64,000 nt of DNA. Origin: Imbricaverruca yamaguchii. Its lineage: Eukaryota > Arthropoda > Thecostraca > Neoverrucidae. A program made the position numbers and the translations under genes. Location of the stretch: assembly GCA_034440575.1 (NCBI GenBank), contig JAOTOL010001634.1, positions 2,341,001 to 2,405,000 of the forward strand. The letters run 5' to 3'. The stretch's first letter is position 1; every line of letters starts with the position of its first letter. Shown here in pieces: positions 1 through 11,999 of this stretch. The notes beneath the pieces were generated by a model that did no database searches, had not been told where the DNA came from, and saw only the letters and a program-made list of their open reading frames with translations.

Positions 1-717
1 CATAACAATATGCATCAAACAAGTCGCTAGTGTTGGCAAGTGTTCTTGCCAACACTAGCGACTTATTTGATGCATATTGTTAATGCATATTCCCTTTTGG
101 AAATATACGGGAAGCGCATCAGCACCGATTTTTGTGGTCTGGTGCTGCGAATTGTTTTTACTTTAACGGCCACTGACTTCAAAAATCTTCGGCCGATGCT
201 CACTTTTCTTGCTTTAAACAATGCGTCGGTCATTTCTAAGCAGGTATGCAAAAATTGGCGTATATCGGCCGGTACAATATGGAGTTATGTACGAAAAATA
301 TGAGGGGTTGGCGGACTTCGCCATCCCCCTCCAGGGCGTGTGTTTACCTGTCATGAACTTGACCTGACTTGACTTCGGTGACTTGACACGACTTTGAAAC
401 AATATAGCATGACAATGTATATCAAACAAGTCGCTAGTTTTGCCAAGAACACTTCATTTTTGCCAATATACGGGAAGCGCATCAGCGCCGATATTTGTGC
501 TCTGGCGCTGATTTTTTTTTGGAACTTTAGCGACGGCTGACTCCACAAATTTTCTGTCGATTTTCATTTTTCTTACTTTAAACAAAGCGCCGGACATTTA
601 TTAGCAGGTTCACAAACAATGGCGTATATCGGCCGGTAAAATCTGGAGTTATCCACGAAAAAAGCCTGAGGGTGGGCGGATTGCGCCTCCCCGCCCCCCC
701 CCCCTCCAGGGCGCGTG
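1..717 (+). mobile_element. Right end of a TTAA-type (piggyBac-like) element, two terminal units
   Basis: Two ~360-bp units (to about 342, and 346-717), each ending in ctccagggcg(c/t)gtg, the terminal sequence of the elements at 37913 and 54733. Each holds gaagcgcatcagc(a/g)ccgat and segments rich in TGACCT/AGGTCA-like words. The outer flank is TTTA in place of TTAA. The left part is outside the window or lost. Confidence 0.65.
3..82. repeat. 38-bp palindrome at the window edge
   Basis: Arms 3-40 and 45-82 pair at 37 of 38 positions around the loop tgtt (core cgctagtgttggcaag / cttgccaacactagcg). The arm sequence is the inner part of the repeat unit in this element. Confidence 0.9.
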
Positions 718-725
718 TTTACCGA

Positions 726-2079
726 ACGATCTGCCATGGTTGGTGTGAAACCACCGTTAATTATTTGAAAACTGAACGTGATTTAATACCATACTCGTAT
801 GTTGAATTCCAGCGTCGGTAGCATCAATAACACCCCTGGTGTCAGTGAAATACGCTTTCCAGCACCAAGCCGTGCTTTTGAAAAATGTTCGGAACAAGGA
901 CCAATGAATTTGCACCGACCTGAATCGTCTACCAGATTAAATGGCTGCGACCGTGTGGTGTGTGGTGCGTATGAGCATATATTAATTATATTTTATATAA
1001 TTTTGGGTTTGCTAGTCGTAAACTATAAGATTATATTCTCATTAGCAAAATGACACTGTGCCATTGCAAGTTCAATGGTGCCATTCATACAAATACTCTA
1101 TCAACTGCAAAAGGCTAAGTCTGCTGCAGAAATTCCACGAATTATGGTAGCCTTGCAGCATACAGCTGCAGACAATGTATCTTTAATTGATTGATTTCAA
1201 TTTGAGTACGCAATGTTGCGATCCAGAGCAATGCATCCAGGCTTTTCTCTGAACTCAGTTCTTTCATTCGTTCTGTCGTACTATTCCTGAATTGCTAAAT
1301 AGTGGTGGGGCAGTCTGTGAAGACATATACTCCTGAAAAACTACACCACACTCCCAAAAGAAAGTTTCCGATGAATCCAACTCATTTTACTGTAAAGATG
1401 TACGTAAAACGAGGGAATCGTACTTAAAAGTGTTTCCCTGTAGAAAACGTTTGGAATACATCATGTTGTAAAGCATGTTTCATGGAAATGTATATCATGC
1501 CCATTGTTGTATGACCTTTACTTAGGAAGACTATCTTTCAGATGTCATCCATCGGGACCTACAATGGCCCGAAGTAACATTTAGTGAAACAAGGGGTGGA
1601 AAGTTTGTCAAATGTTTTGTAATAATTCCCATCCCTCTGATCTTCCTATCATCTCAGCACCGCTTGGGGAACATTCATCCTATTTCTAGTTTCATCTAGG
1701 TTAACGATACGGGGAGAGGGATAATACATCTAACGTTTATGTACCTATAATTCCTAAAATAACGTTCTGACAAGAAGTTGATCGTCGTGATCCCACATTC
1801 AATGTAATCTCGTCGGAAATGAACGCTTATATCGCATCCAAATCTAGGCGTGGGATTGATGGACGGCATCGTATCTTTAAGCAATTTGTGCCGAAGTGCA
1901 TGATTATAGTGAAGAATGGCTTTGGCTACTGTTGAATGGTAAACGATATGAGCTTAATGATCGACGCAAAATTCTGTTGGAACTGGATCAAATACTTGGA
2001 AATACCGCCAAGAGTCTTTGGCTTCATAACCACCACAATGCCTCATAATCCAGCATGAGCTCTCAATTGATCTGGTGTT
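726..2079. other. No gene recognised upstream of the E1 array
   Basis: Only short scattered ORFs. I looked for a signal-peptide exon of the receptor here and found no convincing one. Confidence 0.6.
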
Positions 2080-2650
2080 CCCACAGACGGTCTCTTCTGC
2101 CCACTGACCGCTGCTGACCCACAGACGGCCTCTTCTGTCCACTGACCGCTGCTGACCCACAGACGGCCTCTTCTGCCCACTGACCGCTGCTGACCCACAG
2201 ACGGCCTCTTCTGCCCACTGACCGCTGCTGACCCACAGACGGCTTCTCTGCCCACTGACCGCTCTACCTGCCCACTGACCGCTGCTGACCACAGACGGCC
2301 TCTTCTGCCCACTGACCGCTGCTGACCCACAGACGGCCTCTTCTGCCCACTGACCGCTGCTGACCTACAGACGGCCTCTTCTGTCCACTGACCGCTGCTG
2401 ACCCACAGACGGCCTCTTCTGCCCACTGACCGCTGCTGACCCTACAGACGGCCTCTTCTGCCCACTGACCGCTGCTGACCCACAGACGGCCTCCTCTGCC
2501 CACTGACCGCTGCTGGACCCAGACGGCTTCTTCTGTCCACTGACCGCTGCTGACCCGCAGACGGCCTCTTCTGCCCACTGACCGCTGCTGACCCACAGAC
2601 GGCCTCTTCTGCCCACTGACCGCTGCTGACCCACAGACGGCCTCTTCTGC
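2080..2650 (+). repeat. 38-bp minisatellite made of the E1 acceptor and exon start
   Basis: About 15 tandem copies of a 38-bp unit running cccacagACGGCCTCTTCTG onward. The last copy is the working acceptor and first bases of E1. Copies carry point changes (cccacag, cctacag, cccgcag) and one is partly deleted near 2250. Each keeps an AG with a pyrimidine-rich stretch before it. On the other strand the array gives long artefactual ORFs because of its periodicity. Confidence 0.93.
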
Positions 2651-2749
2651 CCGTTGACGTTCGATGGCATAGCATGCTGGGAGGCTACCCCAGCCGGCGA
2701 GACGGCCAGCCAGCCATGCCCGCACTACTTCCAGGGATTCATCCCACAG
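2637..2749 (+). CDS. E1: hormone-receptor (HRM) ectodomain exon of class B1 GPCR
   Basis: The exon encodes the middle of the extracellular hormone-binding domain. Visible are GLFCP, then FDGIACWEATPAG, then QPCPHYFQGF. These match the family pattern C-x-x-T-F-D-x-x-x-C-W-x-x-T-P-A-G...P-C-P-x-Y and supply three of the six conserved cysteines (equivalents of 2, 3 and 4), plus the conserved Asp and Trp. The acceptor AG is at 2635-2636 and the first two bases finish a codon begun upstream. The donor GTGAGC starts at 2750 in phase 0. The acceptor and first part of the exon are the last copy of a 38-bp tandem array (2080-2650). The exon containing the first cysteine and signal peptide was not found between 1 and 2600. 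Confidence 0.9.
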
Positions 2750-2904
2750 GTGAGCCGCCCGCACGCTAGAGCCAGCATACGCCGCTATGGTATTTATAAG
2801 TCGCTGTAGCCATTATGCATAGCTGCAGCCAACAGATGTCACATCAGTCAGCATAGGCCAATGTAGTTAAACGGCACTGCAGTCATAGGCACCAGCGGCC
2901 AACA

Positions 2905-3290
2905 GACTTTACTGCAGTCATCACCAACCACTGCAGCTATCACCAACCACTGCAGCTATCACCAACTACTGCAATCATCACAAATAACTGCAGTCACCAA
3001 CAACCACTGTGGTCATCACCAACAACTGCAGTCATCACCAACCACAGGAGTCATCACGAACCATTGCAGTCATCACCAACCAGTGCAGTCATCACCAACC
3101 ACTGCAGCTATCACCAACCACTGCAGTCATCACCAACCACTGCAGCTATCACTAACCACTACGTCATCAACAACCACTGCAGTCATCACCAACCACTGAA
3201 GCCATCACCAACCGGTGCAGTCATCACTAACCACTGCAGTCATCACCAACCACTGCAGCTATCACTAACCATTGCAGCCATCAACAACCA
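2905..3290 (+). repeat. 19-bp minisatellite
   Basis: About 20 copies of ccactgcagtcatcaccaa, alternating gtcatc and gctatc. It lies in intron 1, about 150 bp after E1. It is not a copy of the E1 donor. Confidence 0.88.
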
Positions 3291-3299
3291 CGAACGATG

Positions 3300-4200
3300 A
3301 CCGGTCTAGGGCAAGATTGCGGTCGAGGTCAGGGGCAAGTTGGGATATTGTATCACATAAATGAATGAAGCATATATACTGATGAGTGGATACAGGGGGA
3401 CGCATAGGAAGCGTGTGATCGCCATGGAGACTGGCGTTACATGTGTACATTGTGAAAATAATTTTAAGTTCGTTGTTGGTTCTTGGGACATTAAGCCAGA
3501 GTGAAGGAACATACGTATGTCTTGCATAACAATCATTATGGCGCGAGGAATTGCATGCCCTTCCTTTGCATTTAAACATCTTCAGGTTTAGGCGTTGCTC
3601 CAGGCTGTTTTATTGGCTTTTGTAGTTGACGATACTTGTGCTCGCTTTACATTGATCATTACGGAGAAAGGCACGCCCAGATAGCGACGACAGGCGTTTA
3701 TGAGTGTCGTGCCGTGACGTAACATCGAGTATTTAATATTCGAAGAAAATGGGCACTAGTTTGATTAGCTAACTGCTAAGTCTACCCGTGATCAAGTGCA
3801 ACCATCTACGTCTTGGGAAAGTTTTAACGTTAGAATGGTCGGACTTTTTGTAACCTTTTGTCTTCACAGAAAGTTTCCAAACTCGCAAAAAAAGCATTTC
3901 AGGACATCGCAAATGACAACTTCGTAAACAAAACTCTAAAAATATGTTGCGTAACTGTTATGCAGGCCCCCATGCACCCACGAGCACGAATGTCCACGGT
4001 ACATCATATGAAGGACTGTCGTGGCCATTGATGTTAACCAGACAACGGCACTGATCACATTTTGGCTGCCTTGCGAACTCTGACAAACACATTCGCGATA
4101 AGCTTATTGAATGGTAGGGAAGTTCACTGATCCGTTCGAATGCGCTCTAAGTTGGACCACACTCTGCTGACTACATAATCGACCCTATGGACTTAGGTGC
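3300..4200. other. Intron 1, nothing recognised
   Basis: Unique-looking sequence with short ORFs only. A few catatgggt repeats start at about 4220. Confidence 0.6.
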
Positions 4201-4429
4201 ATACTAGTAAACGTGATATCATATGGGTGATATGATTTCACGCGACGTCATATGGGTCACATGGGTATACGTGATGTTACGTTGATCATATGGGTGCACA
4301 TGATGTGTGGGTCGCATGGGTGCACGTCAGTATCTTCGAGTCGTATACCCATCAATATCAAATCCCTCAATGTTCGAGAGCCTGAGCTAATTCGTGCCCA
4401 CGTCCCCATGATGGACTTCATAGGACACC

Positions 4430-5030
4430 TGCGGCGTGGTTCAGTTCCGTGTGCGGCACGGGTGTCGGCAGTGTGCGCCATGGCACGAGCCCGGCCGGCG
4501 CTGACGGTGCGCCGAGATCGCCGACCACGCGCCGTGGCCGTGTCGCCAGCCCGGCGCGAACGCCGGCACGCGCCAGGAGTCGCACGACCGCCCTCAGACC
4601 GGGTAATTGGACCCGCCGCCAGATCGAAATTGGACACGGGGCTGGCCAAACGTGTAGAGCCACGGAGCCGGCCACAAGTGGCCGGGCAGCTGCGATATTG
4701 CTCAGCGGGACGACGCGTCCGCTCCGCATATCGGCCGGACGCGTTATGGCCACACGGCGACCGTACAGACAGACCGCAGTCGCCGCCGTGGCTAGCGCGC
4801 TTCCGTTGCCGTCGGGCTGGGCCGCAACACTCCTGGCACATTGCGGTGATGGAGTTGCGTCAGCTTGACTCGTCGGCAGCGTCGCTCGACTCCGCATCAT
4901 TGCAAGACGCGAACATACTCGGACACGCACAGCACTCCAATTACCGAATTAAATCCGGCGCCGCCTCGTTCGTTGTGGGCGCGGACAAGCACGCTGCGTG
5001 GAGGGCAGATCAGTGCACGTGATGAAAGTG
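4430..5030 (+). other. CpG-dense GC-rich block
   Basis: About 600 bp with very frequent CG dinucleotides in otherwise AT-rich intron sequence. Open frames of 139 to 256 codons exist on both strands, as expected from low stop density. None shows a recognised domain. It could be a CpG island (internal or alternative promoter), a foreign fragment or old coding DNA. Confidence 0.45.
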
Positions 5031-5164
5031 GACCGCGGATAATTCACGGTGACGGACGGGGGAGACACGCTTCCCAGTAAAACGTTCGCGTGAGGGACGA
5101 TGCCTATAGCATGCCACTCACAGTTGGGGCACTCTTGCGGTGGGGAGATGATCTTACAAAACAG

Positions 5165-6152
5165 CGTCGTTGTGCAGGGGTGTCGCCTCACGTAATAGTG
5201 CCATCTCGCAGGGGTGTCGCCTCAAGTAACAATGTCGTCGCGCAAGGGTGTCGCCTCACGTAATAATGCCATCTCGCAGGGGTGCCGCCTCAAGTAACAG
5301 TGTCGTCGCGCAGGGGTGTCGCCTCAAGCAGGAGTATCGTCGCGCAGGGGTATCGCCACAAGTAACAGTGTCATCAAACAGAGGTGTCGCCTCACGTAAC
5401 TGTCGTCGCGCAGGGGTGTCGCCTCACGTAACAGTGTCGTCGCGCAGGGGTGTCGCCTCACGTAACAGTGTCTCACGTAACGTCGCGCAGGGGTGTCGCT
5501 CACGTAACAGTGTCGTCACAGGGTGTGCCTCCGTTGTGGCAGGGGTGTCGCCTCACGTAACAGTGTCGTCGCGCAGGGGTGTCGCCTCACGTAACTGTCG
5601 TCGCGCAGGGGTGTCGCCTACAGGGGTGTCGCCTCACGTACAGTGTCGTCGCGCAGGGGTGTCGCCTCACGTAACAGTCGTGCAGAGGTGTCGCCTCACG
5701 TAACAGTGTCGTCGCGCAGGGGTGTCGCCTCACGTAACAGTGTCGTCGCGCAGGGGTGTCGCCTCACGTAACAGTGTCGTCGCGCAGGGGTGTCGCCTCA
5801 CGTAACAGTATCGTCGCGCAGGGGTGTCGCCTCACGTAACAGTGTCGTCGCGCAGGGGTGTCGCCTCACGTAACAGTGTCGTCGGAGGGCAAAGTTCGTG
5901 CGCAGGGGTGTCGCCTCACGTAACAGTGCGTCACAGGGGTAAAGGTCGTCGCGCAGGGGTGTCGCCTCACGTAACAGTGTCGTCGCGCAGGGGTGTCGCC
6001 TCACGTAACAGGGTGCGCAGGGGTGTGCAAGTCGTCGCGCAGGGGTGTCGCCTCACGTAACAGTGTCGTCGCGCAGGGGTGTCGCCTCACGTAACAGTGT
6101 CGTCACACAGGGGGTCGCCTCACGTAACAGTGTCGTCGCGCAGGGGTGTCGC
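5165..6152 (+). repeat. 34-bp minisatellite
   Basis: About 28 copies of cagtgtcgtcgcgcaggggt plus gtcgcctcacgtaa, with small deletions (near 5500, 5880 and 5940). Units are adjacent with no spacers. Confidence 0.93.
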
Positions 6153-6594
6153 ACCGGGACACGAGCTGACAGAAGTTCCATTGTATATTCTGCACTCTAT
6201 AATGTTTACGACTGATTGCTTTTGAGATGACTATTTCTGGACTGTGAGCGAAGTATTCCCGCAGCATTTTAACCCTAGAACTGCCAAAAATGAGAATATT
6301 TTTCATCTCTCCGTGCTTCCCGGAATAGTCATGCGATCGGATTCACATTTGACACACCTTTTGACGAGTGCACAGCGCGATCTTTGGCGTTTAAATGCTT
6401 GTCTGTGGATCCAGGGCCACCGAGCTATCCGAGGTCAAATCAACCGATTTCGAAACGGGTGGTGTTTAGGAAATTGTTCCAAGAATTGCCAAAAACAGGG
6501 CTTCAAAGATTGATGAAGGGATTGATCGATCATTGAATATTGATGTATTGATGTTTGTAAAAGAAAAGTGGCTTGGGCCGCTTGGCCACGTGCC

Positions 6595-6616
6595 AAGGTC
6601 AGGTCAAGGTCAAAAC
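6595..6616 (+). promoter_or_regulatory. Cluster of AGGTCA nuclear-receptor half-sites
   Basis: Three overlapping or adjacent half-sites (aaggtcaggtcaaggtca). AAGGTCA is the core bound by FTZ-F1/ERR-type nuclear receptors. Only the motif is seen; function is inference. Confidence 0.3.
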
Positions 6617-7689
6617 TGTTTTGAATATATGCGCAGAGTTTGGATCCTAAAAGTTATAGCGCAACACCTAACTATATGTGATAGAAGCGCAATGGTGTTT
6701 ATAAGTGTGCGACACATCTGGTCACTATCAGGTCAGGTCGCGAAGTTATGACCAAACATGTGCACGATTGTCCCATCCGCAAGAATGACTGCTTGTCGAA
6801 ATGTCATCTATTCTTCGTTTTAAGGTTATCCTAGGTTTCGTAGGGATATACGATATCTTATGGAAATAACCGATATGCCCTGGTGTGATGCATGTTGACT
6901 TCTTGCAACAAGTTGTTTTCTAATGTAGGTTTAGATACTCAATTCAAATCCATCGCTCCCTTCTGCCCCAGAAATGCACAAATTAAATAAATTGGCAGCA
7001 CGTGAAAAACGTGGAAATGGATGACCGGTCAAATGCTATTATATTATTTTTTTTCAAGTCTTTGGGTACCGTGTGTTTCCGTGAAGCCTGTCACGTCCAC
7101 ATGTCTGCTTCATCGCTTTTTCTTTCGTGGTTTGGGAGGCTCACGAGGCGTCCTAAAGCCTAAAAAGCTAACTAACTAACGAAGTATCACGAGACAATTA
7201 TTTTCGAACGCGGACTAACTGTGTTACTTCCCACGCCTCCTACGCATGAACTTGGACGTCAATTCGCATTTTGTTAATACCATGGTGCCAAAAGCTCAGC
7301 TAGCTCTTTGACCTCTATTGGTGTTAGGTTCATCTGAAAATGTCGTTTGGGCAGCTGCCAGGATTCGTTAACAGGAAAAATACACCCATCCGTGTGCGAC
7401 ACCCCGACTTTGGCCTCTTTGACCTCTTTGACCGGACCTCGAAGTTCCACGATACAAGATAAACACAATGTTTATTCGTCATTGGACAGATAAAGGATGG
7501 CACTATGTGCCAGTAAAAACCGCAATTCTCTGTGTGGTCTTGATCAAAAGTTGGAGTGAAAGGGAGGGAATCCCCTTCCTCTAGCCTGTGTTTGGTTTCC
7601 TGACACCATGGGGATTGTGTGCAGGTGAACAACCCAGTTAAGGTTTCAATATCGCCGGACATTAATTATACATATTGATCCACAAATTC

Positions 7690-7890
7690 CCTAGGTCGCT
7701 CAGTCACCCACCAACAGGCGATCCAGAAGGACATGTAGCCTCGTTCCGTGCTTTCTCTGGCCAGTTGCCAACTGACCCTTTCGGCCGGGGGCTAAATGTG
7801 AGCGCGTGAAACGACTCGAACCCTGTCTTGCCAGGACAGGGAGATCAGTACAGGCTAGCGCTCCAACCAACTGCTGTACCAAGGTGCCCG
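7690..7890 (-). mobile_element. tRNA-derived SINE
   Basis: Read on the minus strand from about 7890, the head has an A-box-like TGGTACAGCAGTTGG and a B box GGTTCGAGTCG at tRNA spacing. An unrelated body follows toward 7690. The tRNA cloverleaf is incomplete, so this is a SINE head and not a working tRNA. Confidence 0.6.
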
Positions 7891-7914
7891 GGCTGCCACA
7901 GCGCTTCGGTCACT

Positions 7915-8580
7915 GAGTTCAGCGGCTGTTGCACCATGACACCAGACATGTCAGGCCATGACACCAGACGTGTCAGCCGCTCACGCCCGCGCAGTGTCAG
8001 CTGAGCGGCTGTTGCACCATGACACCAGACGTGTCAGGCCATGACACCAGACGTGTCAGCCGCTCACGCCCGCGCAGTGTGAGCTGAGTGGCTGTTGCAC
8101 CATGACACCAGACGTGTCAGGCCATGACACCAGACGTGTCAGTCGCTCACATCCGCGCAGTGTGAGCTGAGCGGCTGTTGCACCATGACACCAGACGTGT
8201 CAGCCGCCACATCCGTGCAGTGTCAGCTGAGCGGCTGTTGCACCATGACACCAGACATGTCAGGCCATGACACCAGACGTATCAGCCGCTCATACCCGAG
8301 CAGTATCAGCTGAGTGGCTGTTGCACCATGACACCAGACGTGTCAGCCGCTCACACCCGCGCAGTGTCAGTTGAGCGGCTATTGTGTCATGACACCAGAC
8401 GTGTCAGGCCATGCCACCAGACATGCCAGGCCATGACACCAGACGTGTCAGCCGCCCACACCCGCGCAGTGTGAGCTGAGCGGCTGTTGCACCATGACAC
8501 CAGACGTGTCAAGCCATGACACCAGACGTGCCAGGCCATGACACCAGACGTGTCAGCCTCTCACACCCGCGCAGTGCTGC
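7915..8580 (+). repeat. Composite ~83-bp minisatellite with nested 22-bp units
   Basis: Higher-order units (gcggctgttgcaccatgaca onward) contain one to three copies of a 22-bp subunit ccatgacaccagacgtgtca plus gg. The subunit number changes from unit to unit, so expansion has acted at two scales. Confidence 0.9.
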
Positions 8581-8584
8581 CCTC

Positions 8585-10110
8585 TGCCGTGAGCTCTGGA
8601 AGCCGTGATCTCCGCGACTATTCCGGCTATTTAGGCCTACTTTGCAGCCGGCTCATGCTCAGCAGATTCCAGCGCACTTACGCATACCCCATGCTGTAAC
8701 CGTGCCTAATAGAAAGTGAGCCTCAGAACTCGCTCTGCTCGAGTTGATTCCCATGCTTTGGTCTGTTTGATGTAGGTCTGTACCATTTTCACACAGAAAC
8801 GCCTGATAACGGTGGCTGAAAGCCCTCGAAGTTAAGCATCCGCCGTTTCAGCGCTGAAGTCGCCGTTGATTCATCATGTAAAATGGAAAACTAATATGAA
8901 TCTGTTGTTTGAATTGACCTAGGTTTTCATCGAATTTAACGTTTTCTCTTCATGCGGCCATTAAATTTGTGAGTAAAATATTGCTGGCGAGCTTTTCTTT
9001 CATTCAAACAAAAAGAGGGTGTTAACCTGTACATTACAGGCAGGTAACACGTTATGCACTTATAACCGTTACTCTCGTTTCTCATACAGGATCACTGTAT
9101 TCAAATCCTGACAAGTATGGGGTTGCTCATTAACAACCTGCAATAGTTCCTGGCGTTGAGACCCATCCTTAGCAATGCTTGCAGCATATTCCGCAATGAG
9201 TTGAACCACTCGTTCCGCATGCAGTTAACACTTTTATAGTTTCTCTTGCTTCCCGAAACGCGCTGTTCATTTTCTTTCCTCGACAGGTTGGTAAAGTCAG
9301 CCATTGTCAGATTAAGGCAGGCTGAGCAAAAACTGAAAATCCGATGTTATCAGACCATATATTTGGTTTTCTATACCAATGAAAACTGACTGGACGAGGA
9401 ATCTGCCGAGTCTTCGAGCGGCTCATCATTTCGAATTTCTTCTGCAATCTTCTCTTGCATTCCGATCCACCCCGTCCAGAAATTGAGGGCTTTGTAAACG
9501 GTAAGAAAATGAGCCTTATGCTGCCGTGAATAAAAATCGAACTGCAAAAATTGTCCAGATTGATCTGATCAAAAGTTTTAAAAGTTGAAGTTTTAAAATT
9601 TGTAACATATATTTTCTAATTTAAAAAATACATCTACAACCTGCGCCTAAGTCAACTTCGTTATATAAAAGTGTATAATTTGGTAGAAATTTGTGAACTT
9701 GGCTATACTAAAGAATGAATGCCATCAAAAATGAAAATGACGCCATCAGAATCAAGAATGACGTCATAAAAGATTGCATTTCCTAAAATTCCGAGATATC
9801 AATTTCCATAGTTTGTTGAGGAAAGCAATTCCCACTAAAATGCATGTACATTTATGCATTCTGGAAGGTGTGGCATCTTAAAGTTTTGCATAGCCTGAAT
9901 CAACCGGTTGCAAGTCAGTGCCCCTGAATCATCTGATCTCAAGGCTTATATAAACATGCGAAACTGATGCAGGAACAGGTGTGCCAAGTTTGAGTGTGCT
10001 GCCGCGTGCCGGGTTTGTACTACCGAGAACATCACTGTGGACGGGGTGAGGGGAGCGATTTCCACCACCCATGGACCTGGTGAGGTTTAAATGCTCATTC
10101 ATACCTACCC
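8585..10110. other. Intron 1, nothing recognised
   Basis: AT-rich sequence without long ORFs, array or recognisable element. 6160-7685 and 10250-11030 are likewise blank, apart from the AGGTCA cluster listed. Confidence 0.6.
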
Positions 10111-10119
10111 CTGAACCTA

Positions 10120-10243
10120 TGAAACAGCATAAGAGGGAAAAACAAGGGTAAGCCCCTAAGGCCATGACATCTCCTTTTCAGGTGGAGCAGGAGACCCCCC
10201 TTGATCGTTACCCCCTAGACGAGTTCCGTGGCGACGCCACTGT
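10120..10243 (+). mobile_element. Right-hand fragment of a hAT-like MITE
   Basis: The end gtggcgacgccactg and preceding sequence (cttttcaggtggagcaggag) match the right end of the complete element at 11039-11539. No left end was found, so this is a truncated copy. Confidence 0.6.
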
Positions 10244-11038
10244 TTCTTTGTCAAAGCCCAGGGCCTGATTATATAAAGACTCCCAGGCGCTCACTCGCAA
10301 ACCCACTCACAACACTCACAATGTACGATGAATGGGACAGCTGCTGTGAGCACAAACGCTGTTGATATTGCAGTCCCCGCTGGACTGTAGTCCGGAAAGG
10401 ATTGGCAAGCTCACTAGCTTGACCGTTTTCTTGGCCCTTCAATGTTGGGCTACGGCCAGCGTCAGTGTCGATGTACCGACGAATTATTCATTTTTCATGC
10501 AGCATACACCAAAATGCTGTCTGTTGTCAATTTGGGTATTTCTGGGTCGGTACTAAGCAAAATGGTCAATCACAAGTGGAAGCTCACATCCGAAGTATCA
10601 CCATTCACGCTCTTTAGCCATCATCCAGTAACAACAAAGAGCCTGAAAGAGAAATTGCGGAAGGAATTATGAAAGCAAAGCCACTGAACGGCTTTAGACT
10701 CGGCAGAACCCTGTTCCAGACGACCTTTGTGGGACTAAAGACAAGACCAAGTGACGTGATATCACAAGATTCTGTTTTTCTGCAGCCTGCATGAAGTTCG
10801 CTATGAATGGTTTTATAAGAATTGTGCTGATGAATGAAAACACGAACCCACATTTTGTGAAACATGACTCGCTAGAATGCAAAAGTCGTTAGCGGTGCAG
10901 CGGAACGAAGACGATGAGAACGAGGCGAATCACGTAATGAAGCAAACGGGAACGAGGCGAAGGAGCTTATGACGAAATATGCAGCAATCACTGAAGATGA
11001 GACTCAACAACAGGAATTGCTGCAAGTATTTAAAGACC

Positions 11039-11539
11039 CAGGGGCGTCGCCACCGGGGGGCGGAGGGGGCAATTGCCCCCTGCCGTGAGACTGAGGGGGC
11101 GCCGCCCCCTGAAATTTGAGGAGGCCCCCAGGACGAAAAGGAGGACCTCCAGAACTAAAAGGAGGCCCCCCAGGACGAAAACGAAGCCCCCAGGACGAAA
11201 AGGAGGCCCTCAGGACGAAAAAGAGGCCCCCAGGACAAAAAGAAGGTACGTCAGGACGAAAAGGAGGCCCCCAGGACAAAAAGGAGGCACTCCAGGACTA
11301 AAAGGAGGCCCCCAGGACGAAAAGGAGGCCGCCCGGATGGAAAGGAGGCCATCCAGGACGAAAATGAGGCCCTCCAGGACGAAAAGGAGGCCCTCCAGCC
11401 CCCAGTTTCCCATTCCCGAACCATACTAAGGGCCTAAAAACAATAGGAGGCCCTAACACAATGGAGGCCCCTTTTCAGGGAGCAGGAGGCCCCCTTTCGA
11501 TCTCGCCCCCCCTGGAAGAATTTCGTGGCGACGCCACTG
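11039..11539 (+). mobile_element. hAT-like MITE with 8-bp target duplication
   Basis: 501 bp. The left end is CAGGGGCGTCGCCACC and the right end is GTGGCGACGCCACTG, an inverted pair with the CAGNG start typical of hAT transposons. Flanks are taaagacc (11031-11038) and tgaagacc (11540-11547), matching at 7 of 8 positions. It encodes no transposase. The interior holds a 20-bp minisatellite. Confidence 0.8.
11110..11400 (+). repeat. ~20-bp minisatellite inside the hAT-like MITE
   Basis: About 14 copies of aggaggcccccaggacgaaa with small changes. Several frames stay open on both strands because of the composition; no protein is implied. Confidence 0.9.
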
Positions 11540-11999
11540 TGAAGACCATCGCCGTGCTTGCCCAGACATTCATAAACTGGCCATTGGTGAGAGACGCCAG
11601 TGACTGTCCGGTTGTAAATACATGGACGTGCTGGCTACTTGGAGGAAAGAAACCAGCACCTTCTTTTTGTTTCAGTGAAAGGATAGTTTGCTGACCATAC
11701 TTCCATAAGGAATCCAACAACTTCATGAAGAGAAAAAATTTCATTAAATATTATGCTAGTTCAATTCAAGCAATACCGACCACTGGTATTACCATTATAT
11801 TCTTACGGACGATTCAATGGAGACTCCAACCTCGAGAGGACGGATTTAAGTATAATTCCAAAGACTTAGAGCTACTCTTGGCATGCATTTGTTTATTTTG
11901 TGAAATTGGTGTTAAGTCATTTCAGATAAATGAATAGACGGGAAACCATTCAGACCAAGCAACTTCTAAAACTTAGAATTGTCGACGCTGCTCTATAGC

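Noticed and set aside
2043..2764. Minus-strand ORFs with VSSGQWAEEAVCG repeats
   Set aside because: Antisense of the E1 acceptor array.
5165..6152. CRISPR-like regular repeats
   Set aside because: Units are contiguous with no unique spacers, and the DNA is eukaryotic.
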